Source: Polaromonas sp.
GTDB taxonomy: Bacteria; Pseudomonadota; Gammaproteobacteria; Burkholderiales; Burkholderiaceae_C
NCBI GenBank assembly: GCA_025362315.1
Contig: JANYGP010000108.1
Coordinates: 1 to 38,495 of the forward strand
Reading direction: 5' to 3'
Length of the DNA stretch: 38,495 nt
Both the position numbers and the translations under genes were made by a program. Shown here piece by piece: positions 28,134 through 36,334 of the stretch (the stretch's first letter is position 1; every line of letters starts with the position of its first letter). The notes under the pieces are model-generated. The model saw only the letters and a program-made list of their open reading frames with translations. It made no database searches and was not told where the DNA came from.

Positions 28134-28711
28134 ACAGCTTGAGCCTGGGCACCCGGCTTGCCTGGACCGTACGGCAGGCCCTGCGCGCTGCCCGGCGGAA
28201 CTGGACCGCTATGGCAGTGATTTTCTTGCTGGCCGCGCTGCTGGCCGCTGCAGCCGGTTCGTGGCAGCTGGTCCAACATCAGCATGCGCGGATGCTGCGG
28301 GCACAGGCTCTGGTGATTTCAAACCTGAATCCGGTGCGCGTACCGGTGGAGGTGGATGCGGTGCAGGACCTGGTCGGTTTCCAGAAGGTGTTGCCGTTGC
28401 ACGAGGACATTCCCAACAGTTTGCGAGACCTCATCGTGTTGGCACAAACCCATCGTCTGGCGCTGGCCAAGGGCGACTACAAAAGCCAGGTCGATGCCAA
28501 CGGACAATTTTTTCAGTACAGCATGACGTTTCCGGTCCAAGGCGATGCCCAGTCCATCGAGCGCTTCATTCTGGCGGCGTTGGCGCAGCACAAAACCCTG
28601 GCGCTGGAGTCGGTTCAGTTCAAGCGCGACCGCATCGAATCCAAAGAACTGGAAGCCAAGATTCAATGGACGCTGTTCACCCAACTGCCGGCAGCGGGAT
28701 TCAGGTCATGA
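28121..28711 (+). CDS. GspM / PilO-like periplasmic assembly protein
   Basis: About 196 residues. A short basic cytoplasmic start is followed by one TM helix at about 28-50 ('AMAVIFLLAALLAAAAGSW') and a periplasmic domain with coiled-coil and ferredoxin-like character ('VLPLHEDIPNSLRDLIVLA', 'QYSMTFPVQGDAQSIERFIL'). This is the layout of GspM/PilO, the partner of GspL/PilN. GTG 28121 has GGAGG four bases upstream; GTG 28130, which forms a GTGA overlap with the previous stop, is an equally possible start. Sequence similarity to either family is weak, so the call rests on architecture and position. Confidence 0.75.
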   Translation: MATVNSLSLGTRLAWTVRQALRAARRNWTAMAVIFLLAALLAAAAGSWQLVQHQHARMLRAQALVISNLNPVRVPVEVDAVQDLVGFQKVLPLHEDIPNSLRDLIVLAQTHRLALAKGDYKSQVDANGQFFQYSMTFPVQGDAQSIERFILAALAQHKTLALESVQFKRDRIESKELEAKIQWTLFTQLPAAGFRS

Positions 28712-29244
28712 GCATCGGGAAGCGCGCTTTTTTTTGGATGGCACTGGCTGCTGCTGCGCTGCTGGTGATTTACCTGGCGCCGCCTGTTGATCAGAAAGTG
28801 GTGGCGCCGGCCAAAGCAGTCGGACCACGGGTGGGGGTGACCTCAGCAACCGCATCGGCTAGACCGACGGAGTCAGCCAAGCCCTCAGCAACCACTGTGT
28901 TGAAGCTTTTGCCGCGCAGCAACGACGAGGACGCGCCTGGAAGTTTTATGTCAGAGCAATGGACCGTGCCGGTCAAGGTGGTGGTTGTCAAAGCCGCGCC
29001 CCACGTTGTCCTGCCTGAACCACCGCCGCAAGCGCCCGCGTTGCCGTTCCGATTTTTGGGGCGTTATGTCGAAGACGGGCAGACGGTGGTGTTCTTGCAG
29101 CACAACGACCAGAATTTTGCTGCGCGGGTCGGCGACGTTCTTCAGCAAGACTACAAGGTGCAGGCGGTCACTGCGTCGGCCATGACCTTTGTTTACCTGC
29201 CTTTGAACCAATCCCAAAATCTGGAAATTGGCGCCTTGCCATAG
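28708..29244 (+). CDS. GspC / PilP-like inner-membrane protein
   Basis: A 178-residue protein with an N-terminal TM anchor ('FFWMALAAAALLVIYLA', about 9-25), an Ala/Pro/Ser-rich linker, and a small C-terminal beta domain (about 108-178, 'LPFRFLGRYVEDGQTVVFLQ', 'FAARVGDVLQQDYKVQAVTA'). That domain resembles the GspC homology region or PilP domain that contacts the secretin N0 domain. The ATG overlaps the preceding TGA, and the secretin gene follows after 29 bases, as expected for an inner-to-outer-membrane connector. Family membership is an inference from domain shape and order. Confidence 0.77.
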   Translation: MSIGKRAFFWMALAAAALLVIYLAPPVDQKVVAPAKAVGPRVGVTSATASARPTESAKPSATTVLKLLPRSNDEDAPGSFMSEQWTVPVKVVVVKAAPHVVLPEPPPQAPALPFRFLGRYVEDGQTVVFLQHNDQNFAARVGDVLQQDYKVQAVTASAMTFVYLPLNQSQNLEIGALP

Positions 29245-29273
29245 CGCCCAGCAACCCTTTGAGTGAACACACC

Positions 29274-31694
29274 ATGAGCCATGTCCAGCCGTTTTCTTTT
29301 TGGGGTAAGCAGCGGTTGTCGCGCGGAACCGCCGCTGTCTGTGGTGTCCTCGTGCTGCTGCTAACGGGCTGCGCGGGCAGCATGGCGTTTCGCGAAGCCA
29401 ACAGCCTGTTTGCAGAAGGCAAAAGCGAGGAAGCGATCGGCAAATTTGAAGAAGCGGTCAAGCTGGAACCCAAGAATGCCGAATACCGCATCACTTTGAC
29501 CACGCGCCGGACCAGCCTGATCAACCGGACCCTCAATGCAGCTGAAGTGGCGCGCCGCGAGGGCCGCCTGACCGAAGCGGAGAACGGCTACCGGCAGACC
29601 TTGGGCTATGACAGCAACAACGTGATGGCGCGACAGGGTCTGGAGGCGCTGGTCACCGAGCGACAGCACCGGCTGGCGGTGCTGGAGGCCGAGGCGCTGT
29701 TCAAGAAAGCGGACAAGACCAATGTGGCAGCGGCTGGCGAAAAGCTGCGCGGTGTGCTGTCGCAAAATCCACAACAAAAAGAAGCCCTCAACCTCAAGGC
29801 CCGGATCGATGAGCAGCGTGAAAAGGGGGTCAAGCCGGAGGCACAGTTGGCCTCCGCGTACAGGAAACCCATCACGCTGGAGTTCAGGGATGCGCCCCTG
29901 CGGTCGGTTTTTGACGTAATTGCCAAGGTCTCGGGGCTCAACTTTTATTTTGACAAGGACATGCGCCCCGACTTAAAAGCCACGGTGCTGGCAAAGAACA
30001 CCAGCATTGAAGATGCGGTACGGCTGCTGCTGGTGACCAACCAGTTGGAACAAAAAATCCTGAATGAAAATTCGATCCTGGTTTATGCGAATACCCCGCA
30101 AAAGCTCAAGGATTACCAGACCCTGGCGGTGCGCACCTTTTATCTGACCAACGCCGATGTCAAAGCGGTGTCCAACACCATCAAGACGATTGTCAAAACC
30201 AAAGATTTGGTGATCGACGAGCGCCTGGGTCTGATCATTATGCGCGACACCCCGGAAGCCATACGGCTGGCCGAGCGGATTGTGGCGCTGCAAGATTTGA
30301 GCGACCCCGAGGTGATGCTGGAAGTCGAAGTGGTGGAAATCAAGCGCTCACGTCTGCTGGAGCTGGGCATTCAATGGCCCGGCCAGTTGGCACTCAGCCC
30401 GCTGCTCGCCGGTGGGGTACCCCTGGTGCTGGACGACCTTCGGCGTCTGAGTTCATCCACGCTTCAGGCGACGGTGGGCAACACCCTGATCAACGCCCGA
30501 AAGGAAGAACAGGACGGCAACATTCTGGCCAACCCGCGGATCCGTGTGCGCAACAAAGAAAAAGCCCGGATTTTGATTGGCGACCGGGTACCGGTCATCA
30601 CCACCACCTCCAATGCCACGGGTTTTGTTGCGGAGTCGGTGAACTACGTCGATGTGGGCTTGAAGCTGGAAGTGGAGCCGAATATCTATCTGGATGATGA
30701 AGTCGCCATCAAAATCAGCTTGGAGGTGTCCAGCCTGGTTCGTGAGGTGCTGAGCAAATCGGGCTCGCTGTCGTACCAGATCGGCACGCGCAACGCGACC
30801 ACGGTGTTGCGCCTTAAAAATGGCGAAACCCAAATTCTGGCTGGCCTGATCAGTGACGAGGACCGCAGCAGTGCCAACAAGGTCCCCGGGCTCGGCGAAA
30901 TCCCGCTGGCCGGTCGTTTGTTTGGCAGCCAGAAAGACGATACCCAACGCAGCGAAATCCTGCTGTCCATCACACCACGGATCGTGCGGGCGATCCGTCG
31001 TCCCGATTTGCTGGAAGCCGAATTCGAATCCGGCACAGAAAGCGGTATCGGCGCGCAAAGCCTGCGGCTGACCACGGTTTCCAGCCAACCCGAGGGTGGC
31101 ACGGGGACGACGGCCACGGTAGCACCTGCTGTGCCTCAAACAGGAGCGCAGCCCACGGCAACGCCCAGCACCGCTCCTGCCCGCACCCCTGGTGAGGTGG
31201 TAACGCCCACTACACTGCCGATGGCCAACCCACCTGCGGGTGGTTCGGCCAATCCCGTGTTGCCCGCGGGCTCTTTAAACCTGACCTGGCAGGTGCCGGC
31301 TCAGGTCAAGGTCGGAGAGCAGTTCACCGCCAGTTTGCGGGTCAACAGCCAGGCGGCGCTGCGCGGACTGCCGCTGCTGCTGGGTTTCGATCCCCAGGCC
31401 TTGCAGGTAGTCAGTGTGCAGGAAGGCGATTTCTTCAAACAAAACGGGGGTCAAACGACGTTCAACCAGCGCATCGATCCGGCGCAGGGTAAGGTGTTTG
31501 TGGCTGCGGTCCGTCAGGGAATGGCCGGCAACGATGCCGGCACCAACGGCAACGGGGTGGTTGTCAACGTCGTGTTCAAGGCCATCAAAGCGTCTGCACC
31601 AGCCAAAATCCAGCTGTTGTCGGTTTCACCGGAACCCGCCTTGGCCAGCCCCTTGGCGATGCCGGTGGAGCAGGCGATCCGTATCGTGCCTTGA
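29274..31694 (+). CDS. gspD: Lipoprotein secretin (GspD/PilQ-like) with C-terminal cohesin-like domain
   Basis: An 806-residue outer-membrane secretin. The signal ends in a lipobox ('VLVLLLTGCAGS'), so it is probably a lipoprotein that self-targets to the outer membrane. TPR-like helices cover about 25-190 ('FREANSLFAEGKSEEAIGKF'). N0 and N1 domains follow ('ITLEFRDAPLRSVFDVIAKV', 'AVRTFYLTNADVKAVSNTI'). The secretin core is at about 405-575 ('ANPRIRVRNKEKARILIGD', 'LGEIPLAGRLFGSQKDDT'). After a Thr/Pro/Ala linker, residues about 664-806 look like a cohesin-type beta domain ('VKVGEQFTASLRVNSQA', 'LPLLLGFDPQALQVVSV'), in place of the usual S-domain. TTG 29259 is an alternative start. It forms the exit pore of the machine. 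Confidence 0.92.
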   Translation: MSHVQPFSFWGKQRLSRGTAAVCGVLVLLLTGCAGSMAFREANSLFAEGKSEEAIGKFEEAVKLEPKNAEYRITLTTRRTSLINRTLNAAEVARREGRLTEAENGYRQTLGYDSNNVMARQGLEALVTERQHRLAVLEAEALFKKADKTNVAAAGEKLRGVLSQNPQQKEALNLKARIDEQREKGVKPEAQLASAYRKPITLEFRDAPLRSVFDVIAKVSGLNFYFDKDMRPDLKATVLAKNTSIEDAVRLLLVTNQLEQKILNENSILVYANTPQKLKDYQTLAVRTFYLTNADVKAVSNTIKTIVKTKDLVIDERLGLIIMRDTPEAIRLAERIVALQDLSDPEVMLEVEVVEIKRSRLLELGIQWPGQLALSPLLAGGVPLVLDDLRRLSSSTLQATVGNTLINARKEEQDGNILANPRIRVRNKEKARILIGDRVPVITTTSNATGFVAESVNYVDVGLKLEVEPNIYLDDEVAIKISLEVSSLVREVLSKSGSLSYQIGTRNATTVLRLKNGETQILAGLISDEDRSSANKVPGLGEIPLAGRLFGSQKDDTQRSEILLSITPRIVRAIRRPDLLEAEFESGTESGIGAQSLRLTTVSSQPEGGTGTTATVAPAVPQTGAQPTATPSTAPARTPGEVVTPTTLPMANPPAGGSANPVLPAGSLNLTWQVPAQVKVGEQFTASLRVNSQAALRGLPLLLGFDPQALQVVSVQEGDFFKQNGGQTTFNQRIDPAQGKVFVAAVRQGMAGNDAGTNGNGVVVNVVFKAIKASAPAKIQLLSVSPEPALASPLAMPVEQAIRIVP

Positions 31695-31705
31695 GTCAGA
31701 CCAGC

Positions 31706-32179
31706 ATGCAGCGCTACTCCGGATTCACGCTGATTGAGTTGCTGGTGACACTGTCGATCATGGCTGTGTTGGCATTGTCCGCAACGCCGTTGTTGCAGGT
31801 GGCGGTACAGCGTGACAAAGAACGGGAACTGCGTATGGCTCTGGTCCAGATTCGCGAAGGGCTGGATGCCTACAAGCGCGCCGCCGAGCAAGGGCGAATT
31901 GTGATGAAAGTGGGGGACAGCGGTTATCCCAAAAGCCTGGAAGATCTGGAAAAAGGCGTCGCAGACCAGCGCAGCTTGAACAAGCAGAACCTGTATTTCC
32001 TGCGGCGACTGCCGAAAGACCCGATGGCCAGGGACGGCAACCTCAAAGCGGAGGAAACCTGGGGCTTGCGCAGTTACGCATCCCCGCCGGATGAGCCCGC
32101 CAGCGGTGTCGATGTGTTCGACGTGTTTTCAAAGTCTGACAAGGTCGGATTAAACGGGGTGCCCTATGCCAAGTGGTGA
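31706..32179 (+). CDS. Pseudopilin, type II secretion / type IV pilin-like
   Basis: A 157-residue prepilin-like protein with the motif 'MQRYSG' then 'FTLIELLVTLSIMAVLAL' (Gly at -1, Glu at +5). The soluble domain carries 'RDKERELRMALVQIREGLDA' and 'RRLPKDPMARDGNLKAEETW', and the segment 'WGLRSYASPPDEPASG' recalls GspG-type domains. TTG 31691 would overlap the secretin stop and add five residues; ATG 31706 gives a normal six-residue leader. It is probably a minor pseudopilin incorporated into the tip or shaft. It overlaps the next gene by 14 bases. Confidence 0.88.
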   Translation: MQRYSGFTLIELLVTLSIMAVLALSATPLLQVAVQRDKERELRMALVQIREGLDAYKRAAEQGRIVMKVGDSGYPKSLEDLEKGVADQRSLNKQNLYFLRRLPKDPMARDGNLKAEETWGLRSYASPPDEPASGVDVFDVFSKSDKVGLNGVPYAKW

Positions 32180-32606
32180 ACCGAGCAGGATAGTCAGGCT
32201 GTTGAAAGGCCCACCGGCACAGTCAGCTGTCCGAGGCTGCCAGCAGGCGTTTACCTTGATCGAGATGCTTGTCGTGATGGGCATTGTGGCACTGCTGCTG
32301 ACACTGGCTGTCCCGCGCTACTTTTCGTCGCTGGACAAAGCCAAAGAGGTAGTGCTGGTGGAAAACCTGCGCCTGATCCGGCTCAGCCTCGACAAGTTCT
32401 ACGCCGACAAAGGCCGCTACCCGGAAAATCTCGAGGAGCTGGTCGAAAAAAAGTACCTGAGAAGTGTGCCGGTCGACCCCATCACCGAATCGAACCGCAA
32501 CTGGATTGTGATTCCCGTGCCCGAAGCCGATGTGCGCGGCATCGCGGACGTGAAAAGCGGAGCGGCGGGGGCGAACCGCGATGGCAAAACCTATGAATCG
32601 CTGTAG
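32166..32606 (+). CDS. Pseudopilin with Ala at the cleavage position
   Basis: A 146-residue GspG-like pseudopilin. The leader is long (28 residues from ATG 32166) and ends 'GCQQA' before 'FTLIEMLVVMGIVALLLTL', so position -1 is Ala instead of Gly, while Glu at +5 is kept. The body has the family signature 'YADKGRYPENLEELVEKKYL' and 'SVPVDPITESNRNW'. TTG at the thirteenth codon could be a shorter start. Prepilin peptidases are reported to tolerate Ala at -1 with lower efficiency, so processing could be slow. It overlaps both neighbours, consistent with a tight operon. Confidence 0.87.
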   Translation: MPSGEPSRIVRLLKGPPAQSAVRGCQQAFTLIEMLVVMGIVALLLTLAVPRYFSSLDKAKEVVLVENLRLIRLSLDKFYADKGRYPENLEELVEKKYLRSVPVDPITESNRNWIVIPVPEADVRGIADVKSGAAGANRDGKTYESL

Positions 32607-33237
32607 GCCATCGCAGCAGTTGGCTTTTTGTGAAGGGCGCCCGTTCGGCTTTGCCTACCTTTGGCTGCTTTTCGTCGTGGCGTTTGTGGGACTGGGGCTG
32701 AGCCTGGGGGCGGAGTTTTACACCACCGGTCAACAGCGGGACAAGGAGCGGGAATTGCTGGCCATGGGGCGTCAATTTCGCCAGGCGATTGCGCGGTATT
32801 ACGAAACGCAGAGCGCGGCAAACGCCGCGACCCCTCGGCAATATCCCGCCAGCCTTGAAGAGTTGTTGCAAGACCCGCGATCGGTCGGCATCCAGCGCCA
32901 TTTGCGACAGGTTTTTGTGGACCCCATGACTGGCAAGGCGGAATGGGGCCTCTTGAAAGTAGCCGGACGGATCGTTGGTGTCCATTCTTTGTCCGACAAG
33001 CTGCCCATCAAGCAGGATGGTTTTGAAGCGGACGATGCCGGGTTTCGAGGCAGTGAACGCTACAGCGACTGGGTCTTCTCATACCCCGCCGATCTTTCGA
33101 TCAAGCTACCTGCATCAGTGGGTGCAGCCAACTCACCTGCTCCAGTTGCGTCCATCAATGGGACACCACCGGCAGTACCTGCTCCCTCGTCGCCTGGGGC
33201 TGTTGCACCACCAGCTGCCGATAAACCGGCACCTTGA
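32581..33237 (+). CDS. Divergent pseudopilin-like protein lacking Glu5
   Basis: A 218-residue protein with an N-terminal hydrophobic helix preceded by 'RPFG' and then 'FAYLWLLFVVAFVGLGLSLG'. This looks like a pilin start, but position +5 is Trp, not Glu. The following segment ('TTGQQRDKERELLAMGRQFR', 'RQYPASLEELLQDPR', 'RQVFVDPMTGKAEWGLLKV') resembles the two preceding pseudopilins. The last 45 residues are Pro/Ala-rich and disordered. Loss of Glu5 is also a feature of the tip pseudopilin GspK, so it may cap the pseudopilus; that is inference. It overlaps the previous gene by 26 bases; ATG 32593 is another possible start. Confidence 0.8.
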   Translation: MAKPMNRCRPSQQLAFCEGRPFGFAYLWLLFVVAFVGLGLSLGAEFYTTGQQRDKERELLAMGRQFRQAIARYYETQSAANAATPRQYPASLEELLQDPRSVGIQRHLRQVFVDPMTGKAEWGLLKVAGRIVGVHSLSDKLPIKQDGFEADDAGFRGSERYSDWVFSYPADLSIKLPASVGAANSPAPVASINGTPPAVPAPSSPGAVAPPAADKPAP

Positions 33238-33276
33238 TTCATTTTCTTTCCAGTCACACTCTCCCACACCCACACC

Positions 33277-34227
33277 ATGTTTGAAAAACACCTGTCCCGT
33301 TCAAAAGCAGATCATTTGTACCCGCGGGCCATTCAAGCTGTTGTGACAGCAGCTGTCTTGTACGCCTGCGGCGCGGGCAGCGCTGCTGCGCAAAACCGCC
33401 CTTTCACAGCAGCCGAAGCGTTAAAAGACATCCAGCCTGCTGGTCAGGCCTGCCGTCGTGACGACGTGGTGGCCCAACCTGCGGTGTTGAAAGGTCGCAC
33501 CAGCGCGCCGCCAGACACCAGTTGCATGGTCACTGCCCAGGAATTGGGGCTGTGGGTGTCGGCAGGGCAAATGCTGGTGGTGGATACCCGCCGCAGCAGT
33601 GACTATGCGCAGTTTCATATCAACAGTGCGCTCAACGTGTCAGCGGCAGAAGTGGTCCACAAAGTGCAGCTGCGCAGCAAAGCCATGGTCCTGGTGGGAA
33701 ATGGCAAATTAGAGCGCGAGCTGTATTCAGCCTGCGCAGAACTCAAGGCAAAGGGCTTCACATCGGTAAAGGTCTTGCGCGGCGGCATGCCGGCGTGGCT
33801 GGAAGCCAGTCAGCCCATTACCGGGCGCGCGCAGGATGCCGCACTCCTCAGGCGGCTGGAAGCCGCTGATTTGCTGGCTGAAAGTCAGTCGGATCTCAAT
33901 CTGGTTGTGCTACCACCGGCTGAAATCGGACTGCAATCCCAACTCGGTGCTGCGATTGCCGTCCAGAAAGACACCCCAGACCAGTTGACGCGGCTGTTGG
34001 AGCAGCGACGTAAAGATACAAAGGGTGCGGCGATGAATGCGGTGGTGCTGATTGCATCACCGACAACTACCCCAGCAGTTTTGGCGCAATGGCAAGCTGC
34101 AGCCGCGCCGCTGCCGCTGCTGGTGTACCAGGAAGGTCTACCTGCTTTTCAGCGCTTTTTGACCGACCAGAAAGCGGTGTGGCTTGCACAAGCCCGGGGT
34201 CCTAAACAACCGGCTTGCGGCTCCTGA
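33277..34227 (+). CDS. Exported rhodanese-like protein, catalytic Cys missing
   Basis: A 316-residue protein with a signal peptide ('AVVTAAVLYACGAGSAAAQ'). A rhodanese-like fold lies at about 85-185: 'WVSAGQMLVVDTRRSSDYAQ', then 'FHINSALNVSAAEV', and 'GFTSVKVLRGGMPAWLEAS'. Where active rhodaneses carry Cys in the loop after 'MVLV', this protein has 'GNGKLERE', so sulfurtransferase activity is unlikely. The C-terminal 120 residues are a second alpha/beta region with no clear family. The gene lies 39 bases after the last pseudopilin and its TGA shares one base with the ATG of the transglutaminase gene. A binding or scaffolding role in the periplasm is possible, but not shown by the sequence. 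Confidence 0.83.
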   Translation: MFEKHLSRSKADHLYPRAIQAVVTAAVLYACGAGSAAAQNRPFTAAEALKDIQPAGQACRRDDVVAQPAVLKGRTSAPPDTSCMVTAQELGLWVSAGQMLVVDTRRSSDYAQFHINSALNVSAAEVVHKVQLRSKAMVLVGNGKLERELYSACAELKAKGFTSVKVLRGGMPAWLEASQPITGRAQDAALLRRLEAADLLAESQSDLNLVVLPPAEIGLQSQLGAAIAVQKDTPDQLTRLLEQRRKDTKGAAMNAVVLIASPTTTPAVLAQWQAAAAPLPLLVYQEGLPAFQRFLTDQKAVWLAQARGPKQPACGS

Positions 34228-35126
34228 TGCAGCGACGCACGGCTTTGTCGACAGTGACCGCAGCAGCGTGGGGCATCGAGTGGTTGACGGGTTCAGCATT
34301 GGCCAACGAAGCTTTAAATGCGGCAGCTGTACAGGAGCAGAAATCCGCCCAGGTCACCCGTCAGCTGCGGTTTTCGGCAGTGCTTTCCAATCCGCAAGGA
34401 AAGCGACTGGTTGACCAGACGCTGTGGATGTATCTTCCGATCAAGCGCACGTCGACCCAGGATTTCATTGCTGTGGACACAAAAATTCCCTTTGCGATGC
34501 ACACCGATGCGGTGGGTCACAGCATCATCAAGATTCAAATTGGCGAATTACCTCCGTTCGCGCAGCGGCCGTTTTCGCTCACAGTTCAAACCGTGCAATT
34601 CGCGACGCCGCGCGCCAGCGAATCTGGTAATCAGAACGACTGGCTGCACACGGAGCGGTTTACTGAAGTGAGCGACAGCCGGGTGCAAGCGCAAGCCCGG
34701 GCTCTAAAGGCCAGTACGCCTTTGCAAACAGCCCGAAACATTTATGAGTGGGTCGCCGACAGCATCGCCTATGCCGGGTTTATTGCTGATGACTTGGGTG
34801 CGGTGTATGCTTTGAGCGAACGGAAGGGTGACTGCACGGAGTACGCCTTTTTGGTGGTGGCTTTGGCGCGAGCCAACCAGATTGCTGCAAGGATGGTGGG
34901 TGGTTATGTTGCGGATCGGGATCTGGCACCGCGCGCGGACGAGTACCACAACTGGGCTGAGTTGTATGTTGAGGGTGCGTGGCAGATGGTGGATGCACAG
35001 AAGAAAAATTGGCTGTCTCCCTGCGCGGATTACACTGCGTTTCGCTTTTATCGCGGCAATGCAATCAACCCTTTAGGATTGGCTCACCGCTTTGCCGTGG
35101 AGGGTGACATGCAGGTGCGAATGTAA
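34227..35126 (+). CDS. Exported transglutaminase-like protein
   Basis: A 299-residue protein. The N-terminus 'MQRRTALSTVTAAAWGIEWL' resembles a signal peptide with twin Arg, perhaps Tat. The transglutaminase-like core is at about 170-270. Catalytic Cys is in 'ERKGDCTEYAFLVVALARA', His in 'EYHNWAELYVEGAW' and Asp in 'MVDAQKKNW', all intact. The family cleaves or forms amide bonds; many bacterial members act as proteases or peptide-modifying enzymes. The ATG overlaps the rhodanese TGA by one base. Being last in the operon-like row, it may process or crosslink exported proteins; this is inference. No terminator hairpin with a T run was seen after it. Confidence 0.88.
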   Translation: MQRRTALSTVTAAAWGIEWLTGSALANEALNAAAVQEQKSAQVTRQLRFSAVLSNPQGKRLVDQTLWMYLPIKRTSTQDFIAVDTKIPFAMHTDAVGHSIIKIQIGELPPFAQRPFSLTVQTVQFATPRASESGNQNDWLHTERFTEVSDSRVQAQARALKASTPLQTARNIYEWVADSIAYAGFIADDLGAVYALSERKGDCTEYAFLVVALARANQIAARMVGGYVADRDLAPRADEYHNWAELYVEGAWQMVDAQKKNWLSPCADYTAFRFYRGNAINPLGLAHRFAVEGDMQVRM

Positions 35127-35215
35127 AGAGATTGGCAATCGCCCATGCACAATGTCATGCAAACCTGGCTGAAAGCAAGCGGTGCTGTTTAAGACATGCC
35201 AAGTTCAGAAAATGA

Positions 35216-35730
35216 TCAGGCCAACCACCTGCCAAAGAAAAATGAACTAACACCTCTTGCGATTGCTGACTCAAAGAAAGATTCATTCGATATCGTTTCA
35301 AGCAGCCGCTGCTGATCAATGCTTCCATCAAGATTATCGAATTGATCAAAGCCGAACTGCGAAATGCGTCGCACCGTGTCTTCTAGCGTCGCAGCAACCG
35401 CCCTTGCTGCGATGCGACCAGGCGGCTCCATCGGCACCTCAAGCGTTACCAATTTCATCCCTACGCTAACCTGCGCACGTGACAAAGGCTGCGCAGCAGC
35501 TGGTCCGACAAATTTTTGAATCAATCGCGCCAAATGACTCGCGAGAAAATTGACAACACGCTGCCGACCCACGACCCGAATGCCTATGCGCAGCAGCGGC
35601 AAAATCGCAGGAATGAATTCCTGCACGACGGGCGCAGCGTTTTCGCCGTTCTGCATGTCTGCGAACTGCGAAACAAAACGCTCGCGGGCGACATCCATCT
35701 CACCCACCAGATGGGCTTCGTTGGCTGCCG
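35216..35730 (-). pseudogene. Hypothetical gene truncated at its 5' end by an IS junction
   Basis: The minus strand keeps an open frame of about 170 codons that reads like true protein: 'GEMDVARERFVSQFADMQNG', 'PVVQEFIPAILPLLRIGIRV', 'QVSVGMKLVTLEVPMEPPGR', 'DTVRRISQFGFDQFDNLDG', ending 'FFFGRWLA'. I do not recognise the family. The frame continues a little into the IS3 sequence, so its N-terminal part was lost when the IS fragment joined near 35730. No start is left. A purely shadow origin is unlikely because no plus-strand gene overlaps this stretch. Confidence 0.55.
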
Positions 35731-36295
35731 ACGCCCCTTGGACCGTGTGAACAGGCAATTCAAGGCAGACCGGCCCAATCAGCTTTGGGTGTCGGACTTT
35801 ACCTATGTCTCGACCTGGCAGGGCTGGCAATACGTGGCCTTTGTGATTGACGTTTATGCGCGCCGGATCGTAGGCTGGCGCCAGAGCAGTTTCATGCGAA
35901 CGGACTTCGTTCTCGATGCGCTAGAGCAAGCGTTGTACGACCGCCAACCCGAGCTTACCGACGCACTGATTCACCACAGCGACAGGGGTTCGCAATACGT
36001 GTCGATCCGCTACAGCGAGCGTCTGGCCGAGGCAGGCATAGAGCCCTCTGTGGGCAGCAAAGGCGACAGCTATGACAACGCATTGGCTGAAACCATCAAC
36101 GGCCTTTACAAAGCCGAATTTATTCACCGCAGGGCGCCCTGGAAAACCAAGGCATCACTTGAACTGGCCACGCTCGAGTGGGTGTCCTGGTTCAACCACC
36201 ACCGACCGCTGGAGCCCATCGGATACATTCCTCCTGCTGAAGCTGAAGAAAATTACTATCGGCAATTAGCCAGTCAGGCCGTCATGTCGGTCTGA
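35731..36295 (+). pseudogene. IS3-family transposase OrfB, 5'-truncated
   Basis: The C-terminal 187 residues of an IS3-family OrfB with an rve integrase core. The DDE residues are all present: Asp in 'QLWVSDFTYVSTWQGW', Asp in 'ALIHHSDRGSQYVS', and Glu in 'DNALAETINGLYKAEF'. The end 'EPIGYIPPAEAEENYYRQLA' is typical for the IS3 family. The N-terminal part and OrfA are missing. The open frame upstream of 35731 is antisense to another gene and is not transposase. Confidence 0.88.
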
Positions 36296-36334
36296 CTTAA
36301 CCCAACAGGCCTCCACTAAACCCGGGGCGATTCA
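35731..36334 (+). mobile_element. IS3-family insertion sequence, left end deleted
   Basis: The element starts abruptly inside the transposase (near the 'PLDRVNRQF' segment) and keeps its right end. The putative right terminal inverted repeat is at about 36308-36334, reading TGAATCGCCCCGGGTTTAG inward on the minus strand. OrfA, the frameshift window and the first part of OrfB are absent, so the copy cannot move by itself. Its right end abuts a fragment of another IS3-type OrfA on the minus strand. Confidence 0.75.

Noticed and set aside
23233..33237. Canonical general secretion (gsp/xcp) operon or MSHA pilus operon
   Set aside because: Gene order starts G-F-E and ends with the secretin and extra pseudopilins. 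No MshM/MshN-type genes or prepilin peptidase are present, and the secretin has a cohesin-like tail.
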